This document shows positions 14,170 to 20,416 of a stretch of 21,411 bases of DNA, one piece after another (positions within the stretch are counted from its first letter, which is position 1; each line of letters opens with the position of its first letter). Both the position numbers and the translations under genes were made by a program. Location of the stretch: positions 1 to 21,411 of the IMG/VR virus record IMGVR_UViG_3300025872_000366, one strand, 5' to 3'. The notes beneath the pieces were generated by a model. It had not been told where the DNA came from. It made no database searches and saw nothing but the letters and a program-made list of their open reading frames with translations. The DNA is from a virus.

Positions 14170-14565
14170 CTAAAAAAATTTGGCGAATTTGCGGCGGGTC
14201 TCGTCGTCGGCGTTCTCAGAGAGGTAGAGGATCTTGCCGTTGCGCCGGATTTCGAGCGTGCGGGGGGTGGATTTGTGGAGGTCGATCGCGGTCTCGCGGT
14301 TGGCGAAAGCGGCGCGGATGTAGTTCACCGGGTGCTCGGGATCGGACTCCTCAATCTCGGAGGCGCCACGGGTCATCCAATGGATGATCTTGCTGGCGCG
14401 AGTGCCGTTCGGTCCGTGCTCTTCGAACCAATAGGAGGAGGTCTCCTTTCCGTCCTCGCGGTGGACTCGCACGCAGGGCGAGGCTTCTTTGAACTTGAAT
14501 CCGAGGGTCATCAGGGCAGCAGCGGCCTTGATGTTTTGTGTGTAGGTGTAGGTTGTTTTTTCCAT
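14170..14565 (-). CDS. Hypothetical protein between tail tube and chaperone
   Basis: 131 residues, starting MEKTTYTYTQNIKAAAALMT. I do not recognise it. Seen: a helix-turn-strand pattern; VRVHREDGKETSSYWFEEHG and ASKIIHWMTRGASEIEESDP; a helical stretch after that (HPVNYIRAAFANRETAIDLH); a basic segment near the end (LEIRRNGKILYLSENADDET, RRKFAKFF). No membrane segment. It is the first gene after the terminator behind the tail-tube pair, with 12 bases to the chaperone gene downstream. In tailed phages this slot can hold a small tail-completion or accessory protein. The final part, with its repeated Arg/Lys and aromatic residues, might bind nucleic acid, but there is no clear motif. Confidence 0.55.
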   Translation of the reverse strand: MEKTTYTYTQNIKAAAALMTLGFKFKEASPCVRVHREDGKETSSYWFEEHGPNGTRASKIIHWMTRGASEIEESDPEHPVNYIRAAFANRETAIDLHKSTPRTLEIRRNGKILYLSENADDETRRKFAKFF

Positions 14566-14578
14566 GCTATTGTCTCGT

Positions 14579-14611
14579 AAAAAATCGGCTCCCTATTGTG
14601 CCGGGGAGCCG
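14579..14611 (-). terminator. Rho-independent terminator after the tail-tube pair
   Basis: Seen: on the minus strand CGGCTCCC (14604-14611) and GGGAGCCG (14586-14593) form an 8-base-pair stem with a 10-base loop, followed by A and six Ts (14579-14584). It lies 18 bases after the stop of the tail-tube-like gene at 14630-14992. A leaky terminator here would reduce expression of the chaperone, tape measure and fibre genes below that of the tube protein. Confidence 0.85.
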
Positions 14612-14629
14612 GTCGGCGGGCGTGGTGGG

Positions 14630-14992
14630 CTAGGCGAGGACGGCGTCGTATTGCGTCATTGAAATATCCACCGAGGCGAAGCCTTCGGAGGTGAGATTTT
14701 GGGTCACGCTGTCCACGAGGATTGTGCCGGAGAGAGCGCCGGCGCCGGTATTCACGAGCGAGGTTATCTTGTCGCCGACATTAGGGATAGTGGTGCCGAT
14801 GCCGTTGATCGAAATTGTGGCTTTTTTTCCGTAGCGGTGGGTGTAGACAAGTGTGCCATCGGTGTCGAAAACCTCGGCTTTGTCGGAGGTGACATCGTAG
14901 CTGAATGACTGGATGAGGATGCCGAGGCCGGATTCATCTTGGATTCCAAAGTCGGCAGTGATTCCGCTGGCGGCGTAAAATTGTGCGGGCAT
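14630..14992 (-). CDS. Tail tube protein-like, second of two paralogues
   Basis: 120 residues. Seen: MPAQFYAASGITADFGIQDE at the start, then ILIQSFSYDVTSDKAEVFDT, YGKKATISINGIGTTIPNVG, ALSGTILVDSVTQNLTSEGF and VDISMTQYDAVLA. The pattern GILIQSFS, DTDG, KKATISINGIG, SGTILVDSVT and GFASVDISMTQYD mirrors the upstream gene (14999-15310), so the two are paralogues. The beta-strand-rich profile with a final Ser/Thr-aromatic strand is typical of tail tube (gpV-like) proteins of long-tailed phages. Known role: hexameric rings stacked into the tube. Position between the tail terminator and the chaperones supports this. It is followed by a strong terminator. It may be the main tube protein, and its partner a variant or completion protein (inference). 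Confidence 0.68.
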   Translation of the reverse strand: MPAQFYAASGITADFGIQDESGLGILIQSFSYDVTSDKAEVFDTDGTLVYTHRYGKKATISINGIGTTIPNVGDKITSLVNTGAGALSGTILVDSVTQNLTSEGFASVDISMTQYDAVLA

Positions 14993-14998
14993 GGCTTT

Positions 14999-15310
14999 TT
15001 AGTCTTGGGTTGCGGTGATTTGGAATTCCGCGAATCCGTCGATGGATCGGGAAGTGGAGATTTGGTCGATCGTGTAGGATCCAGAGACGCCGGGCATGCT
15101 GCCGAGCGCTCCACCGACTGCGAGAGAGCCTGCATCGCCGACGCCGGAGATGGAGACTTCGCGCTTAAATTTGTTGTAGCCCACGGCGGCGTATTCGCCG
15201 TCCGCGCCACGGAGTTCTTGTTTTGCAGAGGTGTCGGTGATGGTGACCGAATTAACGATCATCGATCCCGCATTCCCGCCGGTGATTCCAAAGGTGTAGG
15301 ATGCTGGCAT
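14999..15310 (-). CDS. Tail tube protein-like, first of two paralogues
   Basis: 103 residues. Seen: MPASYTFGITGGNAGSMIVN, then SVTITDTSAKQELRGADGEY, YNKFKREVSISGVGDAGSLA, SGSYTIDQISTSRSIDGFAE and FQITATQD. It shares length class, order of motifs and many positions with the gene at 14630-14992: an N-terminal MPA, the ADG/TDG turn, KREVSISGVG with KKATISINGIG, GSYTIDQIS with GTILVDSVT, and a final aromatic/Ile strand. The true start is the ATG at 15308-15310; a longer open frame upstream (to 15604) is Arg/His-rich shadow of the neighbouring gene and is rejected. The TTTGACAC motif lies 27 bases upstream; the leader ends in CCACCACCT. Inferred role: tail tube subunit or tube-related variant. Confidence 0.62.
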   Translation of the reverse strand: MPASYTFGITGGNAGSMIVNSVTITDTSAKQELRGADGEYAAVGYNKFKREVSISGVGDAGSLAVGGALGSMPGVSGSYTIDQISTSRSIDGFAEFQITATQD

Positions 15311-15339
15311 AGGTGGTGGATTTCGATGGAGGCGGGGTG

Positions 15340-15732
15340 TCAAATTTCCCCGAGGCCGAGGACCAGCGTGGCGGTGCATACCCAGCGCGATTCCGATTGG
15401 GATTCGGTGAGGCCGGTCAAAACCGCCCCGGCAAAGGCGAGGCTTGAAAAATGCGGAGCCAGGGATGGGAGATTGCGGAGCGCGGTGCGCAGCGCGCTGG
15501 TGAGCTGGTGATGCTGCTCGACCTCTAGGTGCGACGGAGTAGCGAGGACGATGGATGCTGTGGCGCGGGATAGCGCGCCGCCGATGATCTCGACATTCTC
15601 GCAAGCGGCAAAGAGCACCGGCTGGTCCTGCGGGATGGTTTCGGCGGATTGACCGGTGTGGACGGGGATTCCGTCAAAGGCGGGCTGGGCGCGGAGCCAC
15701 GCGGCGAGGGAGGTTTCGACGGGGATGTTCAC
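15340..15732 (-). CDS. Tail terminator-like protein (gpU position)
   Basis: 130 residues, start GTG at 15730-15732 overlapping the upstream stop (GTGA). Seen: MNIPVETSLAAWLRAQPAFD and IPVHTGQSAETIPQDQPVLF, then VEIIGGALSRATASIVLATP, helix HHQLTSALRTALRNLPSLAP and a terminal strand (RWVCTATLVLGLGEI). The composition (N-terminal helix, central strands, long helix, final strand with aromatic and Thr residues) fits small head-tail and tail terminator proteins such as gpU. Known role: caps the tail tube and joins tail to head. It is placed between the head-joining gene and the tube genes exactly as in lambda. The homology is not provable by eye. The stop TGA is part of a TTTGACAC junction motif. 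Confidence 0.6.
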   Translation of the reverse strand: MNIPVETSLAAWLRAQPAFDGIPVHTGQSAETIPQDQPVLFAACENVEIIGGALSRATASIVLATPSHLEVEQHHQLTSALRTALRNLPSLAPHFSSLAFAGAVLTGLTESQSESRWVCTATLVLGLGEI

Positions 15733-16049
15733 GCGGCACCTCCTGGCGACATGGTGGCGAGGTATTCGCCGGGGCTGTTTGTTTCGCTGACTTGGCTGAT
15801 GAAGTAGGTCTTGGCGCTAAAGGTGACGGCTTCGCCTCGGCGGGGTGGGCTTTGCAGGTCTGCGGCGAGGAAGCGGATCGAGAACTCGCCGCCTTGGCGG
15901 AGTCCGCCGGTTTCGAGGTCGAGGCCGATGGCGATGGGGGCGAGGCCGACGCGGATCTCAGCCTGGCGAAATTTTACGGGCGTGCCGTGGGCGGATTGGC
16001 GCAGTTGCGCGGAGCGGAGAGCGAGGGCGTTGCGAGCGGTTGGCGACAC
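15729..16049 (-). CDS. Head-tail joining protein, gpFII-like
   Basis: 106 residues, start GTG at 16047-16049. Seen: ALALRSAQLRQSAHGTPVKF, a central strand set (IRVGLAPIAIGLDLETGG), and a C-terminal half containing IRFLAADLQSPPRRGEAVTF, SAKTYFISQVSETNSPGEYL. This half lines up in motif order with the lambda FII protein region (DEV-x-x-LRRGDTLTI-x-x-x-x-FWVDRVS), including the Arg-Arg-Gly-Asp/Glu turn. Known role: bridges the portal connector and tail. Position is directly after the capsid and before the gpU-like gene. Upstream lie a terminator and TTTGACAC at 16062-16069, 12 bases from the GTG; no Shine-Dalgarno sequence and no in-frame ATG are present. Confidence 0.65.
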   Translation of the reverse strand: MSPTARNALALRSAQLRQSAHGTPVKFRQAEIRVGLAPIAIGLDLETGGLRQGGEFSIRFLAADLQSPPRRGEAVTFSAKTYFISQVSETNSPGEYLATMSPGGAA

Positions 16050-16066
16050 GCCACTGGGGCCGTGTC

Positions 16067-16108
16067 AAAAGAAAAGCCCCCGGCAGGAGTGAGACTGCCG
16101 AGGGCTTT
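16067..16108 (-). terminator. Rho-independent terminator after the capsid gene
   Basis: Seen: bases 16073-16086 pair with 16095-16108 (13 base pairs with one mismatch; GC-rich core CGGCAG with CTGCCG) around an 8-base loop, and the minus strand continues TTTTCTTTT (16067-16075, partly in the stem). It lies 33 bases after the capsid stop codon and 18 bases before the next start. Strong termination behind the capsid gene is common, as much more capsid than downstream head-joining protein is needed. Confidence 0.88.
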
Positions 16109-16141
16109 GTGCGGGCGAGGAGCGCGGGTGTGCGCTTGGAA

Positions 16142-16990
16142 TTACGCTGGGACGATGAGGGCCATGGTGCCGTCGGTGAGGCCAGCGGCTGCGCCGAACA
16201 TAATTTCGAGCGAGGCGATCAGCGAGCGGGTGCTCTTGTCGCTGTAGACATTGTAGCTGACGGTCAGGCCGATCTGATCGAGCGTGACGCTGTCGCTGAC
16301 GAGGTAGTCGTTGTCCGCGAGGGCGGGAACGCCAGCGGCCATGACGAGCGCTTCGGGGCTGCAAGCGAAGCCTTTGAGGCCGCTCTCTCCGCCGAATGCG
16401 GTGGCGTAGTGGACGCCGTTCTCGAATCCGTAGGCTCCATCACCGAGGTTGAGCGCGGTGGTCGAGGTCGGGATGAGGTTGCTGTAGATGACGGGCGAGA
16501 CCACGAGGCCTTTGCGCATCGACTTGTGGACACCTGCCCAGAGCAAGGGGAGGTCGCCGGAGGTCGCGTTGATCGAGCCTTCTGCGGCGTCAACAACGGC
16601 CGCGCCGAAGTTGGCAACGGTGACGGGAGCTGTGGCGAGGGTCCAGATTTTGTCGGCGATGGCGTCGAGGTTGATCTGGATGAGGCGCTCCAAGCGGTGT
16701 GCGCTTTGGAGGTCGCTGTAGGCGAGGCCGAAGGGCTGGTAGATGTGGTCGAGGCTGACGCTGGCTTTGCCGAGGGTCGTGCCGCCGATCGAGTTGAAGG
16801 TGGTTGGGTTCACCGATGTGCTGGCAGTCGCGGAAGCGATTGGCACATGGATGGTGTCTTTTGGCTTCTTAACATCCGAAGAGAAATCGGAGGCGAAGAG
16901 GTTGAGCGCGGAAAGGCGCTTGCTGAGGACGGTTTTGGTTTGTGCGGCGATAGAATCCGCTACCAAGGCTGAATCGATGTTATTGGGCAT
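16142..16990 (-). CDS. Major capsid protein
   Basis: 282 residues. Seen: an N-terminal helix (SALVADSIAAQTKTVLSKRL), SALNLFASDFSSDVKKPKDT followed by IHVPIASATASTSVNP, then TTFNSIGGTTLGKASVSLDH, IYQPFGLAYSDLQSAHRLER, LIQINLDAIADKIWTLATAP, VTVANFGAAVVDAAEGSINA and a C-terminal LTVSYNVYSDKSTRSLIASL. A strand pair around DTIHVPIA, a long helix with Leu/Ile repeats and a beta-rich end match HK97-type major capsid proteins. Known role: assembles the icosahedral head around the scaffold. The position after the protease/scaffold gene and before a strong terminator fits a highly expressed gene. The leader upstream is CCACCAACCACCACCAAA with no Shine-Dalgarno. No separate decoration gene is seen. Confidence 0.85.
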   Translation of the reverse strand: MPNNIDSALVADSIAAQTKTVLSKRLSALNLFASDFSSDVKKPKDTIHVPIASATASTSVNPTTFNSIGGTTLGKASVSLDHIYQPFGLAYSDLQSAHRLERLIQINLDAIADKIWTLATAPVTVANFGAAVVDAAEGSINATSGDLPLLWAGVHKSMRKGLVVSPVIYSNLIPTSTTALNLGDGAYGFENGVHYATAFGGESGLKGFACSPEALVMAAGVPALADNDYLVSDSVTLDQIGLTVSYNVYSDKSTRSLIASLEIMFGAAAGLTDGTMALIVPA

Positions 16991-17032
16991 TTTGGTGGTG
17001 GTTGGTGGGTTTGGTTTCGGGTTCTCCTCGGC

Positions 17033-17533
17033 TTACGCTTTGGAAAGTTTTGAGCGGGCCGACCAGATGGCGGCTTTGTGTTTCTCGAAAAGGGCGGATG
17101 CGGTTTTGCGGTCTCCGGCTTCCACGGCGGCGATGTATTCGGCGACGGGGTCGGAGGCTTCGGGCGATGCGTTCTCGATGACGGGGACGACGCGGGCGGC
17201 GGAGAGGCCGAGGCTGCGCTCGAGGCGTTGCAGGGCTTCGCGCTCGGTGTCGAGCTGGGCCTTGTAGCTGCGGGCTTCGGCGATGGCGCTGTCGCGCTCG
17301 GCGAGGGCGGCGTTGTATTTCGCGAGGATCTGGTCGGCTGCGGCGATCTTGGCGACGGGGCTTTCGATGACTTCGGCAGGTTGCTCGGCGACGGGCTCGG
17401 CCTCGAGGACGGTCTCGACGGCGGGCTCGGCGGCCGGGGCTTCGACAACTTCGGGGGCGGATTCGCTGACGACGGTGGCGAGGATTTCGACCTCGGGCTC
17501 GGCGGCGGGTTGGGTTTCGGCTGGGCTCTGCAT
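17033..17533 (-). CDS. Nested scaffold protein in the protease C-terminal region (Nu3-like)
   Basis: 166 residues if initiated at the internal ATG at 17531-17533, in frame with the protease gene (residue 204). Seen: a Glu/Ala/Pro-rich disordered start (SPAETQPAAEPEVEILATVV, then VEAPAAEPAVETVLEAEPVA), then a long Ala/Glu/Lys helix (KYNAALAERDSAIAEARSYK, AQLDTEREALQRLERSLGLS) and a basic end (ARSKLSKA). This is the composition of phage scaffold proteins. TTTGACAC lies upstream at 17553-17560. Known: lambda makes scaffold Nu3 from an internal start of the protease gene C. Internal initiation here is inferred; the alternative is that the same part is released only by proteolysis. Confidence 0.5.
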   Translation of the reverse strand: MQSPAETQPAAEPEVEILATVVSESAPEVVEAPAAEPAVETVLEAEPVAEQPAEVIESPVAKIAAADQILAKYNAALAERDSAIAEARSYKAQLDTEREALQRLERSLGLSAARVVPVIENASPEASDPVAEYIAAVEAGDRKTASALFEKHKAAIWSARSKLSKA

Positions 17534-18142
17534 AGATTTTGCCTTGGCGAAGGTGTCAAATCTCTCCCTGAGTTGGGCGGGGGTGGCAGTGGCCGCGGCG
17601 GCGACGCCTTCCTCGATGGCGTCGGCGAATCCGAGGGCCACGGCTTCGACGGCGTCGAGCCATGTTTCTTGGTCCATCATCTCGGCGATGCGGTCGGCCT
17701 CCATGCCTGTCTTGCGAACATAGGCGTTGCGGAGATTGTCTTTGAGCTTGTCGAGGAGATCGGCTTCGCGGCGGAGCTGCTCGCTGTCGCCCATGCTGAC
17801 GGTCCATGGGTTGTGGATCATCAAAAGAGCGTTGTCGGCGATGTAAACGGGAGCGCCGGCCATGGCGATGACCGAGGCCATCGAGGCGGCGAGCGCGTCG
17901 ATGTGAACGGTCAGCCCGCCTTGGTGCCGCCGGAGAGCGTTGTAAATCGCGGTTCCCTCAACCACGGAACCGCCGGGCGAGTTGATGCGGAGGTGGATGT
18001 GTTGGCCGTCGAGCTTGGCGAGGTCGCTAAGGAATTCTTTGCTGCCTGCGCCGAAAGCACCGACCTCATCGTAGAGGTGAATCGTTGCTGTGCCGTCGTT
18101 GGATTTTTCCAAAGCATAGAATTTTTGGGTGGGTTGGTTCAT
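17033..18142 (-). CDS. ClpP-type (S14) prohead protease with C-terminal scaffold domain
   Basis: 369 residues. Known role: matures the prohead by digesting scaffold. Seen: residues 18-180 form a ClpP-like fold: INSPGGSVVEGTAIYNAL, catalytic Ser87 in IDALAASMASVIAMAG, His110 in LLMIHNPW, and a probable Asp157 in MMDQETWLDAVEAVALGFAD. After residue 185 there is an Ala/Glu/Pro-rich linker and a coiled-coil scaffold domain to the C-terminus. Start ATG at 18140-18142 overlaps the portal stop as ATGA. A longer open frame reaching 18244 includes part of the portal gene (Arg/Pro-rich) and is rejected. Protease-scaffold fusions of this design follow portal genes in many lambda-like phages. Confidence 0.88.
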   Translation of the reverse strand: MNQPTQKFYALEKSNDGTATIHLYDEVGAFGAGSKEFLSDLAKLDGQHIHLRINSPGGSVVEGTAIYNALRRHQGGLTVHIDALAASMASVIAMAGAPVYIADNALLMIHNPWTVSMGDSEQLRREADLLDKLKDNLRNAYVRKTGMEADRIAEMMDQETWLDAVEAVALGFADAIEEGVAAAATATPAQLRERFDTFAKAKSMQSPAETQPAAEPEVEILATVVSESAPEVVEAPAAEPAVETVLEAEPVAEQPAEVIESPVAKIAAADQILAKYNAALAERDSAIAEARSYKAQLDTEREALQRLERSLGLSAARVVPVIENASPEASDPVAEYIAAVEAGDRKTASALFEKHKAAIWSARSKLSKA

Positions 18143-19863
18143 GGTTCGATGGGTGTTGAATCTTCGGGAGGCGGCACAGGGGCATCTGGTGCGGCGAGTT
18201 GGTTTGTGAGAGTGATCGGCGAGCGGATCGGGTTTTCGGTCCACTCGGATTCGACGGCTTCGCCCATGACCGGCAGCGCCAGCATGGAGCGGACGGAGGT
18301 TTCGACTTCGCGGGATGGCGTGATGACACCGGCTCGGACGGCTGCGCCGATGGCGTCGAGTTTTTCCTTAGCTTGCATATCGAACATTTCGCCTTGTGCT
18401 GGTTCGGAACCGGGTTGTGTGGCTTGAGTTGGCGTGATCGTTTCGGCTTGGGCGGGGAATACATCGCCGAGGTTGAGTCCGAGGGATTCGCACTTCTGCT
18501 TGCGGCGGAGATAGGCGCTGAGGATGTCGTCTTCTTCGGCTTCGGCATCGAGGCCGTGGAGGTTGCAGTAGCGCTCCCAGCTCATGTAGCCGGAGTCGAG
18601 GAGTTGGGCGTAGAGGCGCCCGTCGCGGCCGTTGTCCACGGTGATTTTTCGCGGGGCGACGAACTCGCAGCGCCACCAATCATCGCCGGGGTATGGCAAG
18701 CGACCGGCTTGGATTTCTTGGTAGATCCAGAATTTCCAGAGCGGGCGGCAGAACTGATCGATCAGCATTTGTTGCAGCCGCTCGAGGAAGTTTTGAGCGA
18801 CTTCGAGGAGGCCGCGGAACTCGGTGCCTGCGCTGCCGACGAAGATCATGAGTGCCTCGGGAGGGAGGCCCATGCCGCGTGCGATCTCGCCCATGATGGT
18901 GCGGATGAATGGCTCGAAGGCTCCGGCTGGGTGTTCGTTTTTGAAAGATTGGATGGACTCGCCGGGCTTGAGGCGTGGGATGAGCGTGCCGTTGTAGAGG
19001 GCTTCGGTGCTGATCTCTTCGCCGTTGGGGCCGGTGATCATCTTGCCTGCGCCGAGGCCGATCTTTTGGGCTTCGTTGCTGGTGACGACAAAGCCGACTT
19101 GCGCGCCTGCTTTGGCACTGCCTTTTTCGTAGGCGAGATATTCGACGAGGTCGTGACAGTTCGTGATGGCGTTGTGGAGCCACGAGACGCCGCGTGGGTA
19201 GCCTGCCCGGCGGATGTGCCGGAAGTGGAGCATGTCGGCGGCGGGGACATCTTGAAATTTCCCGTTGGCTCGGTCTGTGATGACGCGGTAGCTGACGGGT
19301 GCGCCGAAGCGGTCGAGAAGCACGCCGTCGAAAGCGCGCTCGTTGCTGTTCGCGGTGGATCCGACGGCTTCGGCTCCGATGAATCGGACGCGGGTTCCGC
19401 CTGCTTGGGTGGAGAGAAATTGCGCGAAGAAATCGCCGTCACAGGCGACTTGGCGAAGGATGAGAGATTGCGCGCCGTAGAAATTCACCTGAGCGCTGGC
19501 GTCGAATGCCCAGGCATCTCCGCAGGCGCGGTCTTCAAAAGCGCGTTCAGCTTGGCGGTTCCATGCGCTGTCGGCGGTGCGGGCCTTGGGGACGATGCCG
19601 GTGCCGACGGCGCGCTGGGCGAGGTGCTCGATGAGATAGGAGGCGGTGCCGAAATTGTTGTAGAGCCAGCGGGCGCGCTGCATGAGCTCCATGCGAGTCC
19701 GTGGCGCGAGTTCGCGCTTGGGCTCGTAGGTATTCATCACAATCAAGGAGCGCTCGCGGGAGTGCTCGGCACCTTCAAAGGCCGCTGCCTTGGGGTCTTT
19801 GCGCGGACGGCCTGCGCCGGGACGCGAGCCGCCCCAACTTGATTTCTTGATTTTTGGAGCCAT
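18139..19863 (-). CDS. Portal protein, lambda gpB family (Phage_portal_2-like)
   Basis: 574 residues. Known role: dodecameric ring through which DNA enters and leaves the head. Seen: RMELMQRARWLYNNFGTASY, LIEHLAQRAVGTGIVPKART, DASAQVNFYGAQSLILRQVA, AVGSTANSNERAFDGVLLDR, DMLHFRHIRRAGYPRGVSWL, IQSFKNEHPAGAFEPFIRTI, MGEIARGMGLPPEALMIFVG and LERLQQMLIDQFCRPLWKFW, in the order of lambda-family portals. An N-terminal extension (about 1-30) carries GGSRPGAGRPRKD. The ATG at 19861-19863 is used; a TTG seven codons earlier lies in the previous gene. TTTGACAC is 14 bases upstream. The stop overlaps the protease start. Large and standard in length for the family. Confidence 0.92.
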   Translation of the reverse strand: MAPKIKKSSWGGSRPGAGRPRKDPKAAAFEGAEHSRERSLIVMNTYEPKRELAPRTRMELMQRARWLYNNFGTASYLIEHLAQRAVGTGIVPKARTADSAWNRQAERAFEDRACGDAWAFDASAQVNFYGAQSLILRQVACDGDFFAQFLSTQAGGTRVRFIGAEAVGSTANSNERAFDGVLLDRFGAPVSYRVITDRANGKFQDVPAADMLHFRHIRRAGYPRGVSWLHNAITNCHDLVEYLAYEKGSAKAGAQVGFVVTSNEAQKIGLGAGKMITGPNGEEISTEALYNGTLIPRLKPGESIQSFKNEHPAGAFEPFIRTIMGEIARGMGLPPEALMIFVGSAGTEFRGLLEVAQNFLERLQQMLIDQFCRPLWKFWIYQEIQAGRLPYPGDDWWRCEFVAPRKITVDNGRDGRLYAQLLDSGYMSWERYCNLHGLDAEAEEDDILSAYLRRKQKCESLGLNLGDVFPAQAETITPTQATQPGSEPAQGEMFDMQAKEKLDAIGAAVRAGVITPSREVETSVRSMLALPVMGEAVESEWTENPIRSPITLTNQLAAPDAPVPPPEDSTPIEP

Positions 19864-19880
19864 TGACTCCGAGGGCCGTG

Positions 19881-20153
19881 TCAAACGGGGGTCGTGAAAA
19901 AGGAGCGGTCGAGGACCGTGCAGAGTTGCCGGCCGTTTGGCTCAGATAGGATCTCTTCGAGGGCTTGGAGGAGGAGCCATTTCGGGAAACTTACCTGGCC
20001 GCTGGATGCGGTTCCGTCGCCGCTGATGGATGTGATCACGACTTCCTCGGAGGCGGACGCGAAGGCGCTGTCGGCGAGGGCTTCAAGCTCAGCCGTGGTC
20101 TTGGTGCGGCGGAGGTAGCTTTTGACGCCGCTGATTTTGTCGAGGTCGGTCAC
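19881..20153 (-). CDS. Small pre-portal protein, gpW-like in position and predicted fold
   Basis: 90 residues, start GTG at 20151-20153. Seen: a helix (TTAELEALADSAFASAS), a beta hairpin (EVVITSISGDGTASSGQVSF), and a second amphipathic helix (PKWLLLQALEEILSEP), then a tail with a Phe-Phe end. Known: lambda gpW, the head-completion protein encoded before the portal gene, has the same helix, hairpin, helix order over about 68 residues. I cannot show homology by eye, so this is a topology and position argument. The upstream junction contains TTTGACAC at 20166-20173, 12 bases before the start. The TGA stop is also part of a TTTGACAC. Confidence 0.5.
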   Translation of the reverse strand: MTDLDKISGVKSYLRRTKTTAELEALADSAFASASEEVVITSISGDGTASSGQVSFPKWLLLQALEEILSEPNGRQLCTVLDRSFFTTPV

Positions 20154-20187
20154 GCCCGAGGGGGCGTGTCAAAGATTCAGCGGATTG

Positions 20188-20216
20188 ACCACAGAGAGCA
20201 CAGAGGACACAGAGGG
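20188..20216. repeat. ACCACAGAGAGCACAGAGG-type dispersed repeat
   Basis: Seen: three near-tandem CACAGAG-type units (CACAGAGAG, CACAGAGGA, CACAGAGGG) beginning ACC. It sits in the 71-base gap between the genes at 19881-20153 and 20225-20416, and has no coding role. Known from general experience: repeats of this exact style are scattered between genes in Verrucomicrobiota, Planctomycetota and related genomes. Its presence in a phage is a host hint. Confidence 0.6.
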
Positions 20217-20224
20217 GGAGGAAT

Positions 20225-20416
20225 TCAAATGCGCGACTCGATATACTTCCCGCGTGATTGGTCGCCGCGCTGGCGGTCGAGCTTGTCCCAGGATTCGGGC
20301 TGCATGGAGACGGAGCGCGTGACGGCTGTTCGGCCTTTGGCGTTCTTTGATTTCGCTCCTTTGGGGCGGCCTGCCCCTTTGCGCGGGCCGCCGTGGGTGG
20401 TTGGCTTTTTGCTCAT
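20225..20416 (-). CDS. Small basic DNA-binding-type protein (ribbon-helix-helix-like)
   Basis: 63 residues, starting MSKKPTTHGGPRKGAGRPKG. Seen: a basic N-terminal arm with GGPRKGAGRPKG, a motif common in phage small terminase and RHH proteins, then AVTRSVSMQPESWDKLDRQR and GDQSRGKYIESRI. The second part fits a ribbon-helix-helix: one strand (RSVSMQ), helix PESWDKLDRQRG, turn, helix SRGKYIESRI. Start ATG at 20414-20416 overlaps the previous stop as ATGA. A longer frame is shadow. Possible roles: transcription regulator, or DNA-packaging accessory, given its place in the packaging-side region (inference). The portal N-terminus carries the same GG-x-R-x-GAGRP motif. Confidence 0.65.
   Translation of the reverse strand: MSKKPTTHGGPRKGAGRPKGAKSKNAKGRTAVTRSVSMQPESWDKLDRQRGDQSRGKYIESRI

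Noticed and set aside
13708-14580. Plus-strand open frame of 290 residues
   Set aside because: Lies opposite three better-supported minus genes and the frameshift signal.
15311-15604. Extended start of the tail-tube gene at 15604
   Set aside because: The added residues are Arg/His-rich and overlap the gpU-like gene; the ATG at 15310 gives a start (MPAS) like that of its paralogue.
15845-16972. Plus-strand open frame of 375 residues
   Set aside because: Shadow of the capsid and head-joining genes; composition is typical of antisense GC-rich frames.
17078-18427. Plus-strand open frame of 449 residues
   Set aside because: Gly/Asp/Val-rich shadow of the protease and portal genes.
18199-19842. 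Long plus-strand open frame of 547 residues
   Set aside because: Mirror of the portal gene in GC-rich DNA; no recognisable domain, and the opposite strand has strong portal motifs.
20188-20216. CRISPR-like repeats
   Set aside because: Units are short, imperfect and adjacent, with no spacers and no cas genes.
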